Origin: Gemmatimonadota bacterium
Lineage (GTDB): Bacteria; Gemmatimonadota; Gemmatimonadetes; Longimicrobiales; Gaopeijiaceae
DNA: 64,000 nucleotides
Direction of reading: 5' to 3'
Assembly: GCA_007121455.1 (NCBI GenBank)
Contig: SKKN01000011.1
Location: forward strand, 1 to 64,000
Under the pieces are notes generated by a model that saw nothing but the letters and a program-made list of their open reading frames with translations, was not told where the DNA came from and made no database searches. How positions within the stretch are numbered: the stretch's first letter is position 1; every line of letters starts with the position of its first letter. Made by a program: the position numbers and the translations under genes. This document shows positions 7,216 to 16,268 of this stretch, piece after piece.

Positions 7216-9320
7216 GACCGTCTCCCGGAGGCCATGACCCGCTCGAGCGCGTGCAGGAGGCCCGTTCGCGACCCCTTGAGCCCCACTGCCTGGACCCGGC
7301 TGTTGAGCCGGAGGCGATCGGCTTCCGTGAGCTCCTTGGCCGTCCAAACGAGGATCGGGATCGCCTCGGTCTCGTGATCCTTTCTCAAGGCGACGGCGAC
7401 GTCGAAGCCGGTGATGTCGAGCATCAAGAGGTCGAGAATGATGAGATCGGGCTGCTCGCTGCGTGCCCGCTCGATGCCCTCTCTTCCTCCCGCCGCGAGG
7501 ATGACCTCGTGCCCTTCCTCCTCGAGGCTCGACCGAATCAGCGTCCGCGCGTCCTCATCGTCGTCCACCGCCAGGACACGGAGCGCGCCCCCGGGATTCG
7601 GTACGACCCCGGTGACAGCCTCCATGAGCGCGTGCCGGTCCACCGGCTTCGTGAAGAAGCCCGCCGCACCGAGAGTGATCCCCAGTTCCCGGTCTTCGGT
7701 CACCGTAACGGCGAAGACTGGAATCCCCCGAACCTCGGGGTCGCTCTTTAGGGCTCGGAGGACCGTCCAGCCGTCCTTCTGGGGCAGGACGATGTCGAGC
7801 GTGATCGCACCGGGTCGTTCGCTCCTCGCCAGGGTGAGTGCCTCGTTGCCACCCGCCGCCTCGATCACCGCATACCCCTCCTCCGTGAGGTAGGCTCGGA
7901 GGAGTCGGCGAAAGGAGGGGTCGTCCTCCACGACGAGGACCGTGGGCGCACCCGGAAGGATGGAGGTCTCGCTCTGGGAAGGATTCGGAGCCTCGCCTTC
8001 ACTCTGGAGTTGCGGGGCTCCTCCTCCCTCGAGGGGCAACCAGAGGGTGAAGGTGCTTCCTCTGGCGAACTCGCTCTCGACCTCGAGTCGCCCTCCGTGT
8101 AGCGTCACGAGCTTGCGCGTGAGCGGCAGGCCGAGGCCGGTGCCCTGCTGGATCCGTGCATAGGACGACTCCACCTGGACGAATTCCCCAAAGATCCGCT
8201 CCTGGTCCTCTCGGGCGATGCCGATGCCGGTGTCCCGAACCCAGATTCGGAGCTCGTCCTCCACTCGGGGGAGGTCTTCCGGGTGGACGAGGGACTGGAA
8301 GGTCGGGTATTCGTCCTCGAGATCCGCCTCGTCGTAGCCCAGCATCTCCTTCCAGCGGGGTGAGAAGTAGATCTCGTCCGACTCCAGATTCCAATCCCAG
8401 AGGCCGTCACGGGAGCCGCGGACTGCCCGTGCGAGGCGTGCCTCGCTTTCCCGGATTTCGGCCGCCCTTTCCTGGAGAAGCTCCTTCGCGGACTCGATCC
8501 CCAAGGCGAGGCGTCCGATCTCGTCGTTGCAGTGGATCGTCGGAAGGAGAGGCTCATCATGCGAGAGCCGGACGGTGTTTTCCTGCAGGCGCTGGATCCG
8601 CTTCCCCACGCTGGTGCTGAAGAGCACTCCGGCGAGGAGCCCGCCGAACACTCCGAAGAGGCTTGCCGCCCCCACGATCCGGGCGGGGAGGCTCGCCGGA
8701 TCCAGTGCCGAAGCCTCCCGTTCCTCGAGGAGGAGGTCGGGTCGGTCTCGGAGCGGCTGGAGCACGGCCCGAAGAGAGTCCATCGCCGCTTCGCTCGCGC
8801 GGAGAAGCGTTCCGGAGACGGTCTCTCCGGGGATCGGGCCCCCGGCCGCCGATTCGGCTGCGGCCTGCATTCGCTCGAGCTGGTGGAGCTTGGTCGCGGT
8901 CATCCCCTCGACCGCGGAGACGGTCCCGTTTCCTCCTTCGAGCCCTTGCAGCGCCTCCTGAAGCCGTTCGAGGCGGGCCGGCACGAGGCCCCGGTTCAGG
9001 TCGACCACCCTGAGGTAGGCGACGTCCCCGCTCAGGGCGAATCCCTTCACGCCGGCGTCGGCGTTGAGAAGGGGGATCAAGAACTCCTGGCTCCGCTGTG
9101 CGACTTCCACGGCGAGGGTGAGCTCCTCATCGAATGCTTGCGCCCGCTCCTGAGCTGCGAAGAAGAGGAGATTCAACCCGAGGAGCGGGATGACTGGAAT
9201 CCCGACGACGAAGAGCCCCTTGAAGAGGACCGGGCGGTCGTACCACCACTGGCGGATCGTGTCGCCGAGTCGGTTCGCCAAGCGAGATTCTCCCTTTGAT
9301 TGGGCGTTGCAGCGATCCAT
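7212..9320 (-). CDS. Membrane hybrid sensor protein with internal loss of HisKA and N-box
   Basis: 702 aa. Order seen: TM1 (about 33-55); a periplasmic CHASE3-like region (about 60-205, with AGVKGFALSGD); TM2 (about 214-235) and HAMP (to about 285); the start of a PAS domain (from about 298, GSRDGLWDWNLESDEIYFSP to HPEDLPRVE). It then passes directly into the G1 box of HATPase_c (LRIWVRDTGIGIAREDQ, about 357-373) and the G2 box (GTGLGLPLTRKL). Two receiver domains follow (Asp509 in LDIVLPQKDG; a second in ILDLLMLDITG). The second half of PAS, the whole HisKA dimerisation/H-box and the HATPase N-box are missing, with the junction near 8245-8265 and the frame kept. The protein should not autophosphorylate. 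The receivers could still accept phosphate from the downstream kinase. Confidence 0.85.
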   Translation of the reverse strand: MDRCNAQSKGESRLANRLGDTIRQWWYDRPVLFKGLFVVGIPVIPLLGLNLLFFAAQERAQAFDEELTLAVEVAQRSQEFLIPLLNADAGVKGFALSGDVAYLRVVDLNRGLVPARLERLQEALQGLEGGNGTVSAVEGMTATKLHQLERMQAAAESAAGGPIPGETVSGTLLRASEAAMDSLRAVLQPLRDRPDLLLEEREASALDPASLPARIVGAASLFGVFGGLLAGVLFSTSVGKRIQRLQENTVRLSHDEPLLPTIHCNDEIGRLALGIESAKELLQERAAEIRESEARLARAVRGSRDGLWDWNLESDEIYFSPRWKEMLGYDEADLEDEYPTFQSLVHPEDLPRVEDELRIWVRDTGIGIAREDQERIFGEFVQVESSYARIQQGTGLGLPLTRKLVTLHGGRLEVESEFARGSTFTLWLPLEGGGAPQLQSEGEAPNPSQSETSILPGAPTVLVVEDDPSFRRLLRAYLTEEGYAVIEAAGGNEALTLARSERPGAITLDIVLPQKDGWTVLRALKSDPEVRGIPVFAVTVTEDRELGITLGAAGFFTKPVDRHALMEAVTGVVPNPGGALRVLAVDDDEDARTLIRSSLEEEGHEVILAAGGREGIERARSEQPDLIILDLLMLDITGFDVAVALRKDHETEAIPILVWTAKELTEADRLRLNSRVQAVGLKGSRTGLLHALERVMASGRRS

Positions 9321-9489
9321 CGCATGCGTGGGATCGTTCCAACGGCACCATCCTACAGGAAAACCCTATGGGGGTTCCGTTCCGATTCTTCGTGTGCTTG
9401 TGGAGGGCACCAGATAGTTCGCGGCGAGTCGTGCGGAGAGGCCGGCCGTGGCACGGCCCCGGAGGTGGACTGCCTCGAGCCTCGTGCTC

Positions 9490-10899
9490 CTACGGAAAGA
9501 CCCCGCGTTCCCGGTAGGCCACGGCCACCTTCTCGAGGCCGAGGAAGTACGCGGCCGTCCGGAGGTCCGTCTTCCGTGCTCGCGCCGCTTCACGGATGTG
9601 GTGGTACGCGCTCGTCATCGTGTCCTCGAGCCCGGAGTTCACGATATCGTCCTCGCGTGCGCCCACGGCGACCCTGGCGCGCACGGAGCTGGAGAACTCC
9701 TTTCCGATGAGCGTCTCCACCGCGTCGAGGGTTCGGCCGTTCGAGGCCGCCTCGAAGCGGTTGTTCAGCCGCCCGAACCGCACGTTCGAGAGATTCTTGA
9801 GCCATTCGAAGTAGGAAACGGTGACCCCGCCCGCATTGAGGTACACGTCGGGGATCATCATGACCCCGCGTTCGGCGAGGATGTCGTGGGCTTCGACCGT
9901 CACCGGGCCGTTGGCGCCCTCGGCGATGATCCGGGCCTTGATGCGGGGTGCGTTTTCGGCGGTGATCTGATTCTCGAGGGCGGCCGGGATCAGGATGTCG
10001 CAGTCGAGCTCGATGGCTGAGATGCTCTCTTCGATCCGCGTCTTCACCGGAAAGTCGAGGAGGCTGCCCTCCTCGGCACGATGGCGGACCAGCTCCTCGA
10101 TGTCGATGCCCGAAGGATCATGGATCGCGCCCTCCCGCTCGGCGACCGCCACGACTACGGCTCCGGCCTCCTGGAGGAATCGGCAGGCGTGGAAGCCCAC
10201 ATTGCCCAGACCCTGAAGGACGACCCGCTTCCCCTCGAGCCCGGGTGTGAGCCCGAGCGCTTCCATGTCCTCGGCAACTCCGGTCGCTTCCCGGAGCCCG
10301 AAAAACACCCCCCGGCCCGTCGCCTCGACCCGCCCTCGGATGCCTCCCAGTGGGAGCGGCTTTCCGGTCACGCAGCCATGGACGTTCACCTGCCCGGGCG
10401 CCATCGCCATGTAGGTGTCCGCCATCCAGCCGATCTCACGCGCTCCTACGCCCATGTCGGGGCCGGGCACGTCGACGCCGGGCCCGATGAAATTCTTCTG
10501 GATGAGCTCGAAGGTGTAGCGGCGCATGATCCGCTCGAGTTCCCGGTCGGAATACTCCTCCTTCTCGACCCGGATTGCACCTTTGGCCCCGCCGAAGGGA
10601 ATGTCGACCAGCGCACACTTGAAGGTCATGAGCGCGGCGAGGGCCGTGACCTCGTCCTCGGATGCTTTGCTCGAGAGGCGGATTCCACCCTTCACCGGAA
10701 GCTTGTGGACGGAGTGGGCTGCGCGCCACCCGTTGATGACCTTGATCGACCCGTCGTCCCGTTCGATGGGAAACGATACGTGGTAGACGGCGTTGCAGAG
10801 CTTGATCTGCTCGAGCAGGCCCCGGGGGTGACTCGCGAGATCTGCCGCACGGTCGATGTATCGATCGACCTGCTTGAAGAAGGGGATCGTCGAGGCCAT
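9490..10899 (-). CDS. gdhA: Glutamate dehydrogenase (Glu/Leu/Phe/Val family)
   Basis: 469 aa. It catalyses reversible oxidative deamination of L-glutamate to 2-oxoglutarate and ammonia with NAD(P). The N-terminal substrate domain has LPVKGGIRLS (substrate lysine) and MTFKCALVDIPFGGAKGAI (catalytic lysine). GPGVDVPGPDMGVGAREIGWM follows, with the catalytic Asp. The C-terminal Rossmann domain has VVLQGLGNVGFHACRFL, a GxGxxG dinucleotide motif. PDVYLNAGGVTVSYFEWLKN near the end is highly conserved in the family. The start is the ATG at 10899 (MASTIPFF). The frame stays open upstream, but that Arg/Pro-rich stretch is not GDH-like. The Shine-Dalgarno sequence is weak. NAD versus NADP use cannot be decided by eye. 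Confidence 0.95.
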   Translation of the reverse strand: MASTIPFFKQVDRYIDRAADLASHPRGLLEQIKLCNAVYHVSFPIERDDGSIKVINGWRAAHSVHKLPVKGGIRLSSKASEDEVTALAALMTFKCALVDIPFGGAKGAIRVEKEEYSDRELERIMRRYTFELIQKNFIGPGVDVPGPDMGVGAREIGWMADTYMAMAPGQVNVHGCVTGKPLPLGGIRGRVEATGRGVFFGLREATGVAEDMEALGLTPGLEGKRVVLQGLGNVGFHACRFLQEAGAVVVAVAEREGAIHDPSGIDIEELVRHRAEEGSLLDFPVKTRIEESISAIELDCDILIPAALENQITAENAPRIKARIIAEGANGPVTVEAHDILAERGVMMIPDVYLNAGGVTVSYFEWLKNLSNVRFGRLNNRFEAASNGRTLDAVETLIGKEFSSSVRARVAVGAREDDIVNSGLEDTMTSAYHHIREAARARKTDLRTAAYFLGLEKVAVAYRERGVFP

Positions 10900-10972
10900 C
10901 GAAGGGTCCGGGAAAGAGGTGGGTCGAGGGTTGCGTGGGCCTACCCGTCCACGGCCTGCATGGGATGCGACC

Positions 10973-11197
10973 TCACTTCTCCGACGCCCGCTCCACCGCC
11001 GCCTTGGCTCCTTCGAACCCGATCTTGGAGTGGGTACCGTCGCAGAAGGGCTTCCTCGTCGATCCGCCGCAGCGGCAAAGGGCAACGGTTTTGCCCTCTC
11101 GCACGGTGATCTCGTTCCCTTCATGGTCTTCGATCGATACCGGACCCACCAGCTTGTATGGCCCGTCCTTCATCACCGTGATCTCAACCTTCGTCAT
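10973..11197 (-). CDS. CDGSH iron-sulfur domain protein
   Basis: 74 aa. It carries a single CDGSH-type [2Fe-2S] motif: CRCGGSTRKPFCDGTHSKIGF, with three Cys and one His ligand in the C-x-C...C-D-G-T-H pattern. The N-terminal half (VEITVMKDGPYKLVGPVSIED) is the usual beta-strand preface of prokaryotic CDGSH proteins. AAGGAGTG lies 7-8 bases before the ATG. It lies 73 bases upstream of gdhA in the same direction, so cotranscription is possible. Such proteins are redox-active cluster carriers of mostly unknown specific role. Confidence 0.92.
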   Translation of the reverse strand: MTKVEITVMKDGPYKLVGPVSIEDHEGNEITVREGKTVALCRCGGSTRKPFCDGTHSKIGFEGAKAAVERASEK

Positions 11198-11274
11198 GTT
11201 TGGTCACTCCTTCTGGGTTCGGTCGTTCCGTCGTCGCGTCAGCCGGTTTCGAGCTTCGGCCCGTTCAACTCACC

Positions 11275-11778
11275 CTACGACTCACCATGCCCCGCGATGT
11301 CACCGCAGGCGATCGAGGGTCCGTCCTCGGCGTGCACCTGGACGAAGTGGGTTCCAGCGGGATCGAGGGCGTCCGCGTCGAGCGTCGTCGTGCTCGACCC
11401 ATGTCCATCCTGGGATCCGGTGACCGGATTCAGCGGAGCGGCGACGCCTCCCCCTTCCGCGCAGCTTCCCTCGTGGATGTGAGCCGGGTACTCTCCTTCT
11501 CCCGGAAGCCCCATGACATCCAGTACGACGATGATCGCATCCGCCTCGTGCATCGCCATCGCCTCACCGTAAACTCCCGAGTCGTCCACCGGCTCGAGAG
11601 GGATCGTGGCGTGCTCCATGGCGGGATCGGGAGGTGCGGGGGCGGCAGCTCCGGGCTCCTCCGCCGGGTCCGCCGGAGGCATGTCCGGGGAGGGGTCCGG
11701 CTGAGTCTCACAAGCGGCGAGAACGGGAAGGAGTAAAGAGAGCGCGAAAGCGCGTCGATGGAACGGTGGCAGCTTCAT
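11275..11778 (-). CDS. Exported lipoprotein with a CHRD/SodC-like beta domain
   Basis: 167 aa. A signal peptide ends in the lipobox VLAAC (Cys about 22), followed by a long Pro/Ala/Asp linker (about 25-55). The C-terminal domain contains EGEYPAHIHEGSCAEGG, DGHGSSTTTLDADAL and GTHFVQVHAEDGPSIACGDI. This pattern of His-containing strands and two cysteines (about 105 and 158) resembles CHRD domains and Cu/Zn superoxide dismutase-like folds. The full copper/zinc ligand set of SodC is not evident, so enzyme activity is doubtful. AGGAGG sits five bases before the ATG at 11778. Transcribed away from ispG. Specific function unknown. Confidence 0.75.
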   Translation of the reverse strand: MKLPPFHRRAFALSLLLPVLAACETQPDPSPDMPPADPAEEPGAAAPAPPDPAMEHATIPLEPVDDSGVYGEAMAMHEADAIIVVLDVMGLPGEGEYPAHIHEGSCAEGGGVAAPLNPVTGSQDGHGSSTTTLDADALDPAGTHFVQVHAEDGPSIACGDIAGHGES

Positions 11779-11923
11779 CGGGCCTCCTGAATCGAGTACC
11801 ACGGACTGGATGCCGGCTCGAGCGCTGGCGACCAGAAGAACTCATCGTTCAGCATATGGAAAAGCGGCCCGGGGAGCCAGCCATGCCCGGTTCCGGACGG
11901 GCCGGTCAGGCTCGTGGACTGGC

Positions 11924-11952
11924 TTGGATCCGTCGGTCGCCTACCGTAGATT
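11924..11952 (+). promoter_or_regulatory. Likely ispG promoter
   Basis: TTGGAT (11924-11929), a 17-base spacer and TAGATT (11947-11952) lie about 75 bases before the ispG ATG. The -10 fits the TAGnTT shape seen elsewhere in the window. Predicted by eye. Confidence 0.45.
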
Positions 11953-12027
11953 CGTAGCCGATGGTTCGCCGTTCCCGATGCGGCGAGCACGACCCGGAAC
12001 CCCCGGCTTCGCGCCGAGGAGGCAGTG

Positions 12028-13302
12028 ATGAGCGTGTGGCCTCGCAGGAGCACTTTCGCCGTGGACGTGGGAGGGGTGAAGGTGGGCGGCGACCACCCCG
12101 TAGTGGTTCAGTCCATGACGAACACGGATACGGCGGCGGCGCAAGAGACCGTGACGCAGATTCGTGCGCTGGCGGAGGCCGGAAGCGAGCTCGTTCGGGT
12201 GACGGTAAACCATGACGAGGCCGCGAAGGCCGTGCCCGAGATCGTCGCCCGCCTTCGAGGGGAAGGGGTCACGGCGCCCGTGGTCGGTGACTTCCACTAC
12301 AACGGACACCTTCTCCTCGACCGCTATCCGGACTGTGCCCGGGCGCTGGCGAAGTACCGGATCAATCCCGGGAACGTAGGCGCGAAGCGGCGAGATGAGA
12401 ACTTCCAGAAGATCGTCGGGATCGCCGTGCGGAACGAGAAACCCGTGCGGATCGGAGTGAACTGGGGGTCCCTCGATCAGGCGCTCCTGACCGAGCGGAT
12501 GGATCGGAATGCGGGCCTGGCGCGACCGAAGGGCGCCCAGGAGGTCCTACGGGACGCGATGGTGGAGAGTGCGATGCGTTCCGCAGAGCTCGCGGAGGAG
12601 ACGGGGCTCGGAAGCGACCGGATCATACTGAGCGCGAAGGTATCCGAGGTTCCGGAGCTCATCGCCGTGTACCGGCAGCTCGCTCCCCTCTCCGAGTATC
12701 CGCTCCACCTGGGGCTGACCGAGGCGGGGATGGGGGCGAAGGGGATCGTGGCCACCACGGCCGGGCTTTCGGTTCTCCTGATCGAAGGCGTCGGGGACAC
12801 GATCCGTGTCTCGCTCACCCCCCGGCCGGGAGGCGAGCGAACCGAAGAGGTTCGGATCGCCCAGCAGATCCTCCAGTCGCTCCAGATTCGGAGCTTCGAG
12901 CCCCAGGTCGTTTCCTGCCCCGGGTGCGGGCGAACGACGAGCACCTTCTTCCAGGAGATGGCGGAGGAGATCCAGGGCCACATCCGTGCGAAAATGCCGG
13001 TGTGGCGAGAGTCCTTTCCGGGAGTGGAGGAGCTCCAGGTCGCTGTCATGGGGTGCGTCGTGAACGGGCCGGGAGAATCGAAGCACGCGAACATCGGGAT
13101 CTCGCTCCCCGGCACCTTCGAGGAGCCGAAGGCTCCGGTCTACGTGGACGGCGAGCATCATACCACGCTCAAGGGGGAGGGGCTGGTCGCGGAGTTCAAG
13201 GAGATGCTCGATTCGTACGTTGCCCGCCGATACGGCGCGGGGAGTGTCAGCGGTCCACCTCGCGAAGGTATTCCCACATCGCGCGGGTCTGCAGCTCGCT
13301 GA
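12028..13302 (+). CDS. ispG: 4-hydroxy-3-methylbut-2-enyl diphosphate synthase IspG
   Basis: 424 aa. This [4Fe-4S] enzyme converts MEcPP to HMBPP in the MEP isoprenoid pathway. The TIM-barrel domain contains [20 protein letters not shown] and YRINPGNVG. The C-terminal cluster domain has [10 protein letters not shown] and [20 protein letters not shown], which supply the three cysteines and a glutamate for the cluster. Length fits the short bacterial form. The ATG at 12028 is preferred over a GTG three bases earlier because GAGGAGG lies at good distance. Its last 56 bases overlap tail-to-tail with a cytochrome c gene on the other strand. It has its own promoter candidate and no obvious operon partner. 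Confidence 0.96.
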   Translation: MSVWPRRSTFAVDVGGVKVGGDHPVVVQSMTNTDTAAAQETVTQIRALAEAGSELVRVTVNHDEAAKAVPEIVARLRGEGVTAPVVGDFHYNGHLLLDRYPDCARALAKYRINPGNVGAKRRDENFQKIVGIAVRNEKPVRIGVNWGSLDQALLTERMDRNAGLARPKGAQEVLRDAMVESAMRSAELAEETGLGSDRIILSAKVSEVPELIAVYRQLAPLSEYPLHLGLTEAGMGAKGIVATTAGLSVLLIEGVGDTIRVSLTPRPGGERTEEVRIAQQILQSLQIRSFEPQVVSCPGCGRTTSTFFQEMAEEIQGHIRAKMPVWRESFPGVEELQVAVMGCVVNGPGESKHANIGISLPGTFEEPKAPVYVDGEHHTTLKGEGLVAEFKEMLDSYVARRYGAGSVSGPPREGIPTSRGSAAR

Positions 13303-13705
13303 CCCCCTGGTTCGGCATCGGAACCCGGAATTCCTGAAAGAGCGCCCGCGCATCCGGATCCATCCGGATCATCGAGTCGGGATTCATGACCATTCCGCGG
13401 AACCAGTCATATTCCCTTCGTACGGTCACCCCGAGCAGGTCGGGCCCCTGGACGTTCCCGCCTCCCAGGGTGTGACACGCAGCACACCCCCTGCGCCCGT
13501 ACCACTCTTCCCCCGCCCTCGCCAACTCGTCGTCCAGAGGGGCGCCCGCCTCGGGAGCTCGGAGAAGTGCTCTGGCTTCCGGACTCTCTGGATCCCACGG
13601 CTCTCCGCCGGGCGTCCAGTCTTCTGCACCACAGCCCACGAAGAGGAGAAGCAGCGGCAGGAGCGGAATCCACGATGGACGGCGGGAGAGGCGGCGCGGC
13701 ATCAT
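13247..13705 (-). CDS. Class I cytochrome c lipoprotein
   Basis: 152 aa. A short basic N-terminus and hydrophobic run end in the lipobox FVGC (Cys about 24), so the protein is probably lipid-anchored outside the inner membrane. One haem-binding motif CAACH occurs at about 74-78 ([16 protein letters not shown]). The C-terminal segment [29 protein letters not shown] holds the methionine axial ligand and the final helix of mono-haem class I cytochromes. The role is electron transfer; the partner is not visible. The start is the first of two adjacent ATGs at 13705, with no good Shine-Dalgarno. The 3' end overlaps ispG by 56 bases in convergent orientation. The frame is open far upstream, but that part is not protein-like. 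Confidence 0.85.
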   Translation of the reverse strand: MMPRRLSRRPSWIPLLPLLLLFVGCGAEDWTPGGEPWDPESPEARALLRAPEAGAPLDDELARAGEEWYGRRGCAACHTLGGGNVQGPDLLGVTVRREYDWFRGMVMNPDSMIRMDPDARALFQEFRVPMPNQGVSELQTRAMWEYLREVDR

Positions 13706-13803
13706 GGGGGAGAAAGTAGTCTTTTCTGCCCGATCGGGAAGGGGGCCGGGCAGCCCGGCGCCGCGGCCATGTAGCGCCCGCACCTTCGGCCGATCGCGAA
13801 TGC

Positions 13804-13846
13804 TACTACGATAATAGTTGACACTCCGTCCGTCGCCTCCTACCTT
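13804..13846 (+). promoter_or_regulatory. Promoter and dyad operator upstream of the M56-TonB gene
   Basis: TTGACA (13818-13823), a 17-base spacer and TACCTT (13841-13846) form a good sigma-70-type promoter. Immediately upstream, ACTACGATAATAGT (13804-13817) is an imperfect dyad (10 of 14 positions symmetric). Its ends ACTA/TAGT recall BlaI/MecI operators. No blaI-type gene is adjacent in the window, so the operator assignment is tentative. Confidence 0.5.
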
Positions 13847-13879
13847 GAAGGTATCGTCCTTCCGACCGGAGGCGCCCAC

Positions 13880-15199
13880 GTGCTCACCGCCTGGATGCTC
13901 TACTCGATGGGGGTCACCGCATTGGTGGCTCTCGGAGCGCTCGCTGCCGAGGGTGCTGCCCGTGCCCTCGGCCGACCCACGCGCTGGGGCTGGCTCGGAG
14001 CGATCCTCGTGTCCCCGTTCCTCATGGCGTTGCCGCTGATCTCGGCTCGGATGAGCTCCGGCACCCCGAGGGGCGGCGAAGCTGCGGGCGCCGCTGTCTC
14101 TTCGGGTGCCGGCGAAGGCGCGGTTTCCGGTGTGGGATGGGCTCTGCCCTCCGTGCAGGTGCCTGCGGAATCCTGGCTCATGGCTTTGGACCTGCCGCTC
14201 CTCCTGCTCTGGATCATCGCCACCGGCGCGTCGGTCGGAGCGCTCGGCCTCGCAGCCCGGAAGCTTCATGAGAGGCTCCAAGCATGCGAGGAGGCCCTCA
14301 CGGACGGTCGGACGGTGCTGCTCTCGGAAAGGACCGGACCCGCCGTGGTGGGATTCGTTCGGACCCGGATCGTCCTTCCCCGGTGGGTGCTGGCGCTGGA
14401 CGTATCCCTTCGCTCGCTCATCCTGGATCATGAGGAGGAACACCGCCGTGCGCGGGATCCCGGCTTTATCCTGCTCGCCTCCCTTCCCGTGCTCTTCCTG
14501 CCATGGAACCTCCCCCTCTGGTGGTGCTTCGACCGCTTCCGGGCCGCAGTGGAGATCGACTGCGACGACCGGGTGCTCCTGAAGCATCCGGAGGAGCGAC
14601 ATCGGTATGGAATTCTTCTGATCGAGCTCGGCCGCCGCGGGCGCCCGCTGCATCCTCCTGTCCCCGCATTCGCGCGCCGCAATGCCCTCTCAGCCACGAG
14701 GAGAATCGAAATGCTCGTACGCACCCCGCCGCCCAATCCCGCTCGTCGCGCCTTCCTCCTCACCGGAGTCAGTGTCCTCCTGCTCGTCGGAGCGTGCCTG
14801 GTGCCCGGCCCCGAGGAAGAGCGCACCGGAATCCTCGACGTCGACGGCCCCTCGCGGGCCGAGTTGGGGGCTGAGCCGCAGTTCACACCCTTCCACCAGG
14901 CACCGGAGGTTCGGAACCGCGGGGAAGTCGCAGAGGTCCTCGACCAGGAGTATCCCGCCCTCCTTCGCGCTGCTGGGATCGGCGGAACGGCCATAGTCCA
15001 CTTCTTCCTCACCGAGAACGGGCAGGTGGGGAACGTGAAGCTCGCCGAGAGCTCCGGCCACGCGCCCCTCGATCAGGCCGCGCTGCGCGTGGCTACCACA
15101 TTCGACTTCAGCCCGGCCCAGTACGAAGGACAGCCCACTCCCGTGTGGATCCAGATCCCGCTCACCTTCGTGGCGGAGGACGAAGTCGAAGGGCGTTGA
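13880..15199 (+). CDS. BlaR1/MecR1-type M56 peptidase fused to a TonB C-terminal domain
   Basis: 439 aa, GTG start with GGAGG seven bases before. Membrane segments at about 5-25, 38-55 and 103-125 precede an M56 zinc-peptidase region with HEEEH (184-188, DHEEEHRRARDP). Another hydrophobic segment lies at about 292-310. The periplasmic C-terminus (about 350-435) is a TonB family domain: VLDQEYPALLRAAGIGG, VHFFLTENGQVGNVKLAESS and HAPLDQAALRVATTFDFSPA. This replaces the penicillin-binding sensor domain of BlaR1. The architecture is common in Gemmatimonadota and Bacteroidetes, usually next to a BlaI-like repressor, but none is adjacent here. It may be a protease-based sensor or an energy-transducing protein; the substrate is unknown. 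The 3' end overlaps the next, convergent gene by 38 bases. Confidence 0.82.
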   Translation: MLTAWMLYSMGVTALVALGALAAEGAARALGRPTRWGWLGAILVSPFLMALPLISARMSSGTPRGGEAAGAAVSSGAGEGAVSGVGWALPSVQVPAESWLMALDLPLLLLWIIATGASVGALGLAARKLHERLQACEEALTDGRTVLLSERTGPAVVGFVRTRIVLPRWVLALDVSLRSLILDHEEEHRRARDPGFILLASLPVLFLPWNLPLWWCFDRFRAAVEIDCDDRVLLKHPEERHRYGILLIELGRRGRPLHPPVPAFARRNALSATRRIEMLVRTPPPNPARRAFLLTGVSVLLLVGACLVPGPEEERTGILDVDGPSRAELGAEPQFTPFHQAPEVRNRGEVAEVLDQEYPALLRAAGIGGTAIVHFFLTENGQVGNVKLAESSGHAPLDQAALRVATTFDFSPAQYEGQPTPVWIQIPLTFVAEDEVEGR

Positions 15200-16268
15200 G
15201 GACCGGGTAGGGCGTCTCCTTCAGCGTGTAGACGCGGTCGCCGAGCCGGACCGCTCGACGAGCTGCATGGGGGAGGAGGTGTGAGCCCAGATACCGGCCG
15301 TCCTCCCAGAGATGGAGATCCAGGATTCGGCGGTTCAGCTCCGAATCTCCTCCGAAATGGATCACGACGAGGGAATCCGTCAGGGAGAGGGCACAGGCCG
15401 AGCAGGAGGGGCGCTCCACCATCTGGAGTACACGCCCGCTCCCGCCTCCGCGCTCCACGAGCCGGGGAAAATCCAGGTGCTCCACGTACCCGCCCAGGAA
15501 GCCCGTGGAAGCGGCTCCTCGGAACGGAAACCAACCGTTCCCGAGCGCGAATGCGTAGACCCAGCGGTCCCCGCGGGCAGCTACCACGCCCTGTCGGCTG
15601 AGCGAGGTGAGCTCGGAGAATCCAGTCCATGGGACGTTCTGGCGGCGGACCGTACGTCCCTCGAGGTCCAGGATTCGAACGGGCTCCTCGCGCTCGGAGG
15701 TCGCCACGAAGGCGAGGAGGGTGTCGGAAAGCACCGCGAAAGAGCTCGAGTGGGGGAGGCCCGGAAGGGGGATCCGCTGCTCGACGTCTCCTTCCGGGCC
15801 GACCACGGTGACCCTTCGGTTGCCCTGGTCGTTCAGGAACGCTTGCCCCCGGGAGCCCACCTGCAGGTCGAGGACCTGGGCCAGCTCGTCGGGCCCGCTC
15901 CCGGGACTTCCGAACGACCAGCGGTGCGATCCGTCCCGGTCGAAGGAGTGCAGACGTACACTTCCCGCATCCCATACCAGGAGACCGCCATGCCACGCTC
16001 TCAGGATGTTCGGGTTGTGGAGGAGCGTGTCCGCGGCCCCGCCGAACGACCAGTCCATCTTCCACTCATCAGCCAGCCAGGTCCGCTCTCCGGGTGTGAC
16101 GGGCTCGTCCCAGAGCGACGGCTCCCGAACGTCCCTGTCGTCGCAGCCGGCGATCGCGAGGGCGCCGACGATGGCCAGGAACGCCCGTAGGCACGTGGCG
16201 GTGCGGAGCGGCAGGAGCCCGCTTCGGAGTGCAGCGTCAGAGTGAAGCATCGAGCACCGCCTCGACAT
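15162..16268 (-). CDS. Six-bladed beta-propeller lipoprotein
   Basis: 368 aa. A signal sequence (hydrophobic 27-40) ends in the lipobox AIAGC (Cys about 42, then DDRD). The body shows repeated blade motifs: GGLLVWDAGSVRLHSFDRDG, FGSPGSGPDELAQVLDLQV, GQAFLNDQGNRRVTVVGPEG and VRILDLEGRTVRRQNVP. This matches the six-bladed propeller (NHL/TolB-like) proteins frequent in Gemmatimonadota and Bacteroidetes. FGSPGSGPDEL is a hallmark segment of that family. It follows a thioredoxin-like gene with overlap and is the third gene of a minus-strand set that begins with a short Cys-containing peptide. The ATG at 16268 has AGGTGG before it; an ATG at 16250 is an alternative. The ligand is unknown. Confidence 0.8.
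   Translation of the reverse strand: MSRRCSMLHSDAALRSGLLPLRTATCLRAFLAIVGALAIAGCDDRDVREPSLWDEPVTPGERTWLADEWKMDWSFGGAADTLLHNPNILRAWHGGLLVWDAGSVRLHSFDRDGSHRWSFGSPGSGPDELAQVLDLQVGSRGQAFLNDQGNRRVTVVGPEGDVEQRIPLPGLPHSSSFAVLSDTLLAFVATSEREEPVRILDLEGRTVRRQNVPWTGFSELTSLSRQGVVAARGDRWVYAFALGNGWFPFRGAASTGFLGGYVEHLDFPRLVERGGGSGRVLQMVERPSCSACALSLTDSLVVIHFGGDSELNRRILDLHLWEDGRYLGSHLLPHAARRAVRLGDRVYTLKETPYPVLNALRLRPPPRR

Noticed and set aside
9421-9460. Short hairpin GGCCGTGGCACGGCC after gdhA
   Set aside because: The stem has just 6 pairs, with no T-run on either strand, so it is not a convincing terminator.
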